Source of the DNA: Paulinella micropora | Lineage: Eukaryota; Cercozoa; Imbricatea; Euglyphida | Reading direction: 5' to 3' | NCBI GenBank assembly: GCA_009731375.1 | Contig: BJOX01000207.1 | Coordinates: 96,720 to 146,328 of the forward strand | Length of the DNA: 49,609 nucleotides | Shown: one piece after another, positions 46,556 to 49,609 of the stretch | How the letters are laid out: every line of letters begins with the position of its first letter | Numbering within the stretch: position 1 is the first letter of the stretch | Position numbers and translations under genes: made by a program | The notes under the pieces: generated by a model | Database searches by the model: none | What the model saw: only the letters and a program-made list of their open reading frames with translations | Told to the model about the DNA's origin: nothing

Positions 46556-46604
46556 GATAGATGGATAGATAGATAGATATAGATAGATAGCTAGATAGAT
46601 AGAT

Positions 46605-46644
<40 letters not shown>

Positions 46645-46681
46645 GTATGTAGGTATGTAGGTATGTAGGTAGGTAGGTAGG

Positions 46682-46728
<47 letters not shown>

Positions 46729-46769
46729 GTAGGTAGGTGGGTAGGTAGGTATGTAGATAGGTAAGTAGG

Positions 46770-46808
<39 letters not shown>

Positions 46809-46849
46809 GTAGGTAGGAAGGTGGGTAGGTAGGTATGTAGATAGGTATG

Positions 46850-46897
<48 letters not shown>

Positions 46898-46907
46898 NNN
46901 NNNNNNN
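46556..46907. repeat. Inverted single copy of the 342-bp unit, ending in a gap
   Basis: Read in reverse, this block follows the same series of variant tetramers (CCCACCTTCC, CTACTTACC, ACATACCTACATACC, TATATC, TAGC) as the array that begins at 46908. Ns at 46898-46907 mark the symmetry centre of the inverted repeat. Confidence 0.8.
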
Positions 46908-46924
46908 CCCACCTTCCTACCTAC

Positions 46925-46959
<35 letters not shown>

Positions 46960-47000
46960 CCTACTTACCTATCTACATACCTACCTACCCACCTACCTAC

Positions 47001-47047
<47 letters not shown>

Positions 47048-47084
47048 CCTACCTACCTACCTACATACCTACATACCTACATAC

Positions 47085-47124
<40 letters not shown>

Positions 47125-47170
47125 ATCTATCTATCTAGCTATCTATCTATCTATCTACCTACCTACCTAC

Positions 47171-47225
<55 letters not shown>

Positions 47226-47266
47226 CATACCTATCTACATACCTACCTACCCACCTTCCTACCTAC

Positions 47267-47301
<35 letters not shown>

Positions 47302-47342
47302 CCTACTTACCTATCTACATACCTACCTACCCACCTACCTAC

Positions 47343-47389
<47 letters not shown>

Positions 47390-47426
47390 CCTACCTACCT
47401 ACCTACATACCTACATACCTACATAC

Positions 47427-47466
<40 letters not shown>

Positions 47467-47512
47467 ATCTATCTATCTAGCTATCTATCTATCTATCTAC
47501 CTACCTACCTAC

Positions 47513-47567
<55 letters not shown>

Positions 47568-47608
47568 CATACCTATCTACATACCTACCTACCCACCTTC
47601 CTACCTAC

Positions 47609-47643
<35 letters not shown>

Positions 47644-47684
47644 CCTACTTACCTATCTACATACCTACCTACCCACCTACCTAC

Positions 47685-47731
<47 letters not shown>

Positions 47732-47768
47732 CCTACCTACCTACCTACATACCTACATACCTACATAC

Positions 47769-47808
<40 letters not shown>

Positions 47809-47854
47809 ATCTATCTATCTAGCTATCTATCTATCTATCTACCTACCTACCTAC

Positions 47855-47909
<55 letters not shown>

Positions 47910-47950
47910 CATACCTATCTACATACCTACCTACCCACCTTCCTACCTAC

Positions 47951-47985
<35 letters not shown>

Positions 47986-48026
47986 CCTACTTACCTATCT
48001 ACATACCTACCTACCCACCTACCTAC

Positions 48027-48073
<47 letters not shown>

Positions 48074-48110
48074 CCTACCTACCTACCTACATACCTACAT
48101 ACCTACATAC

Positions 48111-48150
<40 letters not shown>

Positions 48151-48196
48151 ATCTATCTATCTAGCTATCTATCTATCTATCTACCTACCTACCTAC

Positions 48197-48251
<55 letters not shown>

Positions 48252-48292
48252 CATACCTATCTACATACCTACCTACCCACCTTCCTACCTAC

Positions 48293-48327
<35 letters not shown>

Positions 48328-48368
48328 CCTACTTACCTATCTACATACCTACCTACCCACCTACCTAC

Positions 48369-48415
<47 letters not shown>

Positions 48416-48452
48416 CCTACCTACCTACCTACATACCTACATACCTACATAC

Positions 48453-48492
<40 letters not shown>

Positions 48493-48538
48493 ATCTATCT
48501 ATCTAGCTATCTATCTATCTATCTACCTACCTACCTAC

Positions 48539-48593
<55 letters not shown>

Positions 48594-48634
48594 CATACCT
48601 ATCTACATACCTACCTACCCACCTTCCTACCTAC

Positions 48635-48669
<35 letters not shown>

Positions 48670-48710
48670 CCTACTTACCTATCTACATACCTACCTACCC
48701 ACCTACCTAC

Positions 48711-48757
<47 letters not shown>

Positions 48758-48794
48758 CCTACCTACCTACCTACATACCTACATACCTACATAC

Positions 48795-48834
<40 letters not shown>

Positions 48835-48888
48835 ATCTATCTATCTAGCTATCTATCTATCTATCTACCTACCTACCTACCTATCTAC

Positions 48889-48935
<47 letters not shown>

Positions 48936-48976
48936 CATACCTATCTACATACCTACCTACCCACCTTCCTACCTAC

Positions 48977-49005
<29 letters not shown>
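46908..49005. repeat. 342-bp higher-order tandem repeat of variant TATC/TACC tetramers, six copies
   Basis: The marker CCCACCTTCCTACC begins at 46908, 47250, 47592, 47934, 48276, 48618 and 48960: six intervals of exactly 342 bp, then a partial seventh. Units are nearly identical; the sixth carries a T-to-C change near 48888. 342 is not a multiple of 4, so the unit itself, not the tetramer, is the amplified element. Confidence 0.95.
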
Positions 49006-49007
<2 letters not shown>

Positions 49008-49065
49008 GATAGATAGATAGATAGATAGATAAATAGGTAGGTAGATAGGTAGGTAGGTAGATAGG

Positions 49066-49096
<31 letters not shown>

Positions 49097-49240
49097 GTAG
49101 GTATGTAGATAGGTAGGAAGGTAGGTAGATAGATAGATAGATAGATAGATAGATTAGATAGATAGATAGATAGATAGGTAGGTAGGTAGGTGGGAAGGTA
49201 GGTATGTAGATAGGTAGGTAGATAGATAGATAGATATATA
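49006..49240. repeat. (GATA)n/(GGTA)n block after orientation switch
   Basis: At TCTATCTAGATAGATA (about 49006) the tract flips from the TATC to the GATA strand and continues to the family B terminus. Confidence 0.9.
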
Positions 49241-49609
49241 GATGAGATATCGACTAATGTCAGAAAAAAGGAGCTTCTGATTTTGTCAACCAAGGAAGTC
49301 TGTGGGTAAAATATTAACCCGATGCCCAGCTAAGCCGTGATGTTTGCACGGAAGGGACTGATACAGGAGATACCAAATCTCCCTAGTACCAGGCGGGCCA
49401 GGGCTCGTTCCATAAGCGCCCCTTGCAGAACGAGCTCCCACCTCCATTACAGAGGGCCCAGTAAGCAGATGGAGTTTCGAGACTGTTCGACAGTCTAGTA
49501 TAAACCGACAGAGCACTGTGGGTTTTATTCCGGGCTCAACAAGCGAGAAAGGGCACCCTGAGGGAACAGGATTGTGCTTCCCGTCGCTATTTCGGCATGT
49601 GACTTATAG
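49241..49609 (-). mobile_element. Family B retroelement 3' end, copy B2 (cut by window end)
   Basis: The longest copy, at least 369 bp in reverse orientation, ending CATTAGTCGATATCTCATC next to (TATC)n (minus strand). The inner part matches B3 (31219-31445); the 3' part matches B1 (30066-30227). A 76-codon minus-strand frame (49286-49516) exists but is not preserved well enough to call a gene. It is probably the 3' region of a longer element that extends past the window. Confidence 0.75.

Noticed and set aside
45566-46912. 448-codon Leu/Pro/Tyr-repeat ORF
   Set aside because: Translation of GGTA/GATA tetranucleotides with no other coding sign.
46908-48960. Centromeric alpha-type satellite because 342 = 2 x 171
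   Set aside because: No 171-bp subperiod exists inside the unit; the numerical match is coincidence.

Overview
Eukaryotic nuclear DNA from a repeat-choked, gene-poor locus. The signs are spliceosome-type exon borders, LTR and non-LTR retrotransposons, a tRNA-derived SINE, MITE-like foldback elements and very heavy microsatellite content, with many assembly gaps (runs of N). The organism cannot be named from this window. The pol signatures (YIDD and LPMGL in the Gypsy element, a restriction-like endonuclease LINE) and GC3-rich candidate exons would fit a protist or alga, for example a chromerid or other alveolate, but that is only a guess.

Layout. 1-264 is the 3' end of a LINE. 1543-11499 is a complete, young Ty3/Gypsy element on the minus strand: 130-bp LTRs differing at 3 sites, a TATT target duplication, and one 3011-residue Gag-Pro-Pol ORF ending in an AT-hook. 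11504-20749 is mostly microsatellite with islands of unique DNA, two of which (16603-16752 and 18364-18454, minus) look like the last two exons of a host membrane-protein gene. 20750-24501 is a decayed APE-type LINE (ORF1, ORF2, poly-A tail; minus). 25324-30842 holds two inverted-repeat elements, two SINE copies, arrays of short unique cores embedded in tetranucleotide repeats, and a very long palindrome. 33800-38643 holds two head-to-tail copies of a restriction-like-endonuclease (R2-group) LINE; one copy has an intact ORF with no in-frame AUG over its first 295 codons or so. 38644-49240 is microsatellite and minisatellite, including an exactly 342-bp higher-order tandem repeat, plus one more convincing host exon (41154-41236, minus). 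The window ends in a second repeat family (49241-49609) that shares its 3' terminus and its (GATA)n target with the R2-group LINE.

How it fits together. Apart from the few candidate exons, no host gene can be assigned. Autonomous elements (Gypsy, R2-group LINE, APE LINE) and non-autonomous ones (SINE, MITEs, family B) have inserted into, or next to, tetranucleotide tracts. Those tracts have in turn been amplified together with short unique cores, some of which look like micro-exons. The most interesting system is a pair of retroelement families that appear to target (GATA/TATC)n microsatellites through a shared 3' end.
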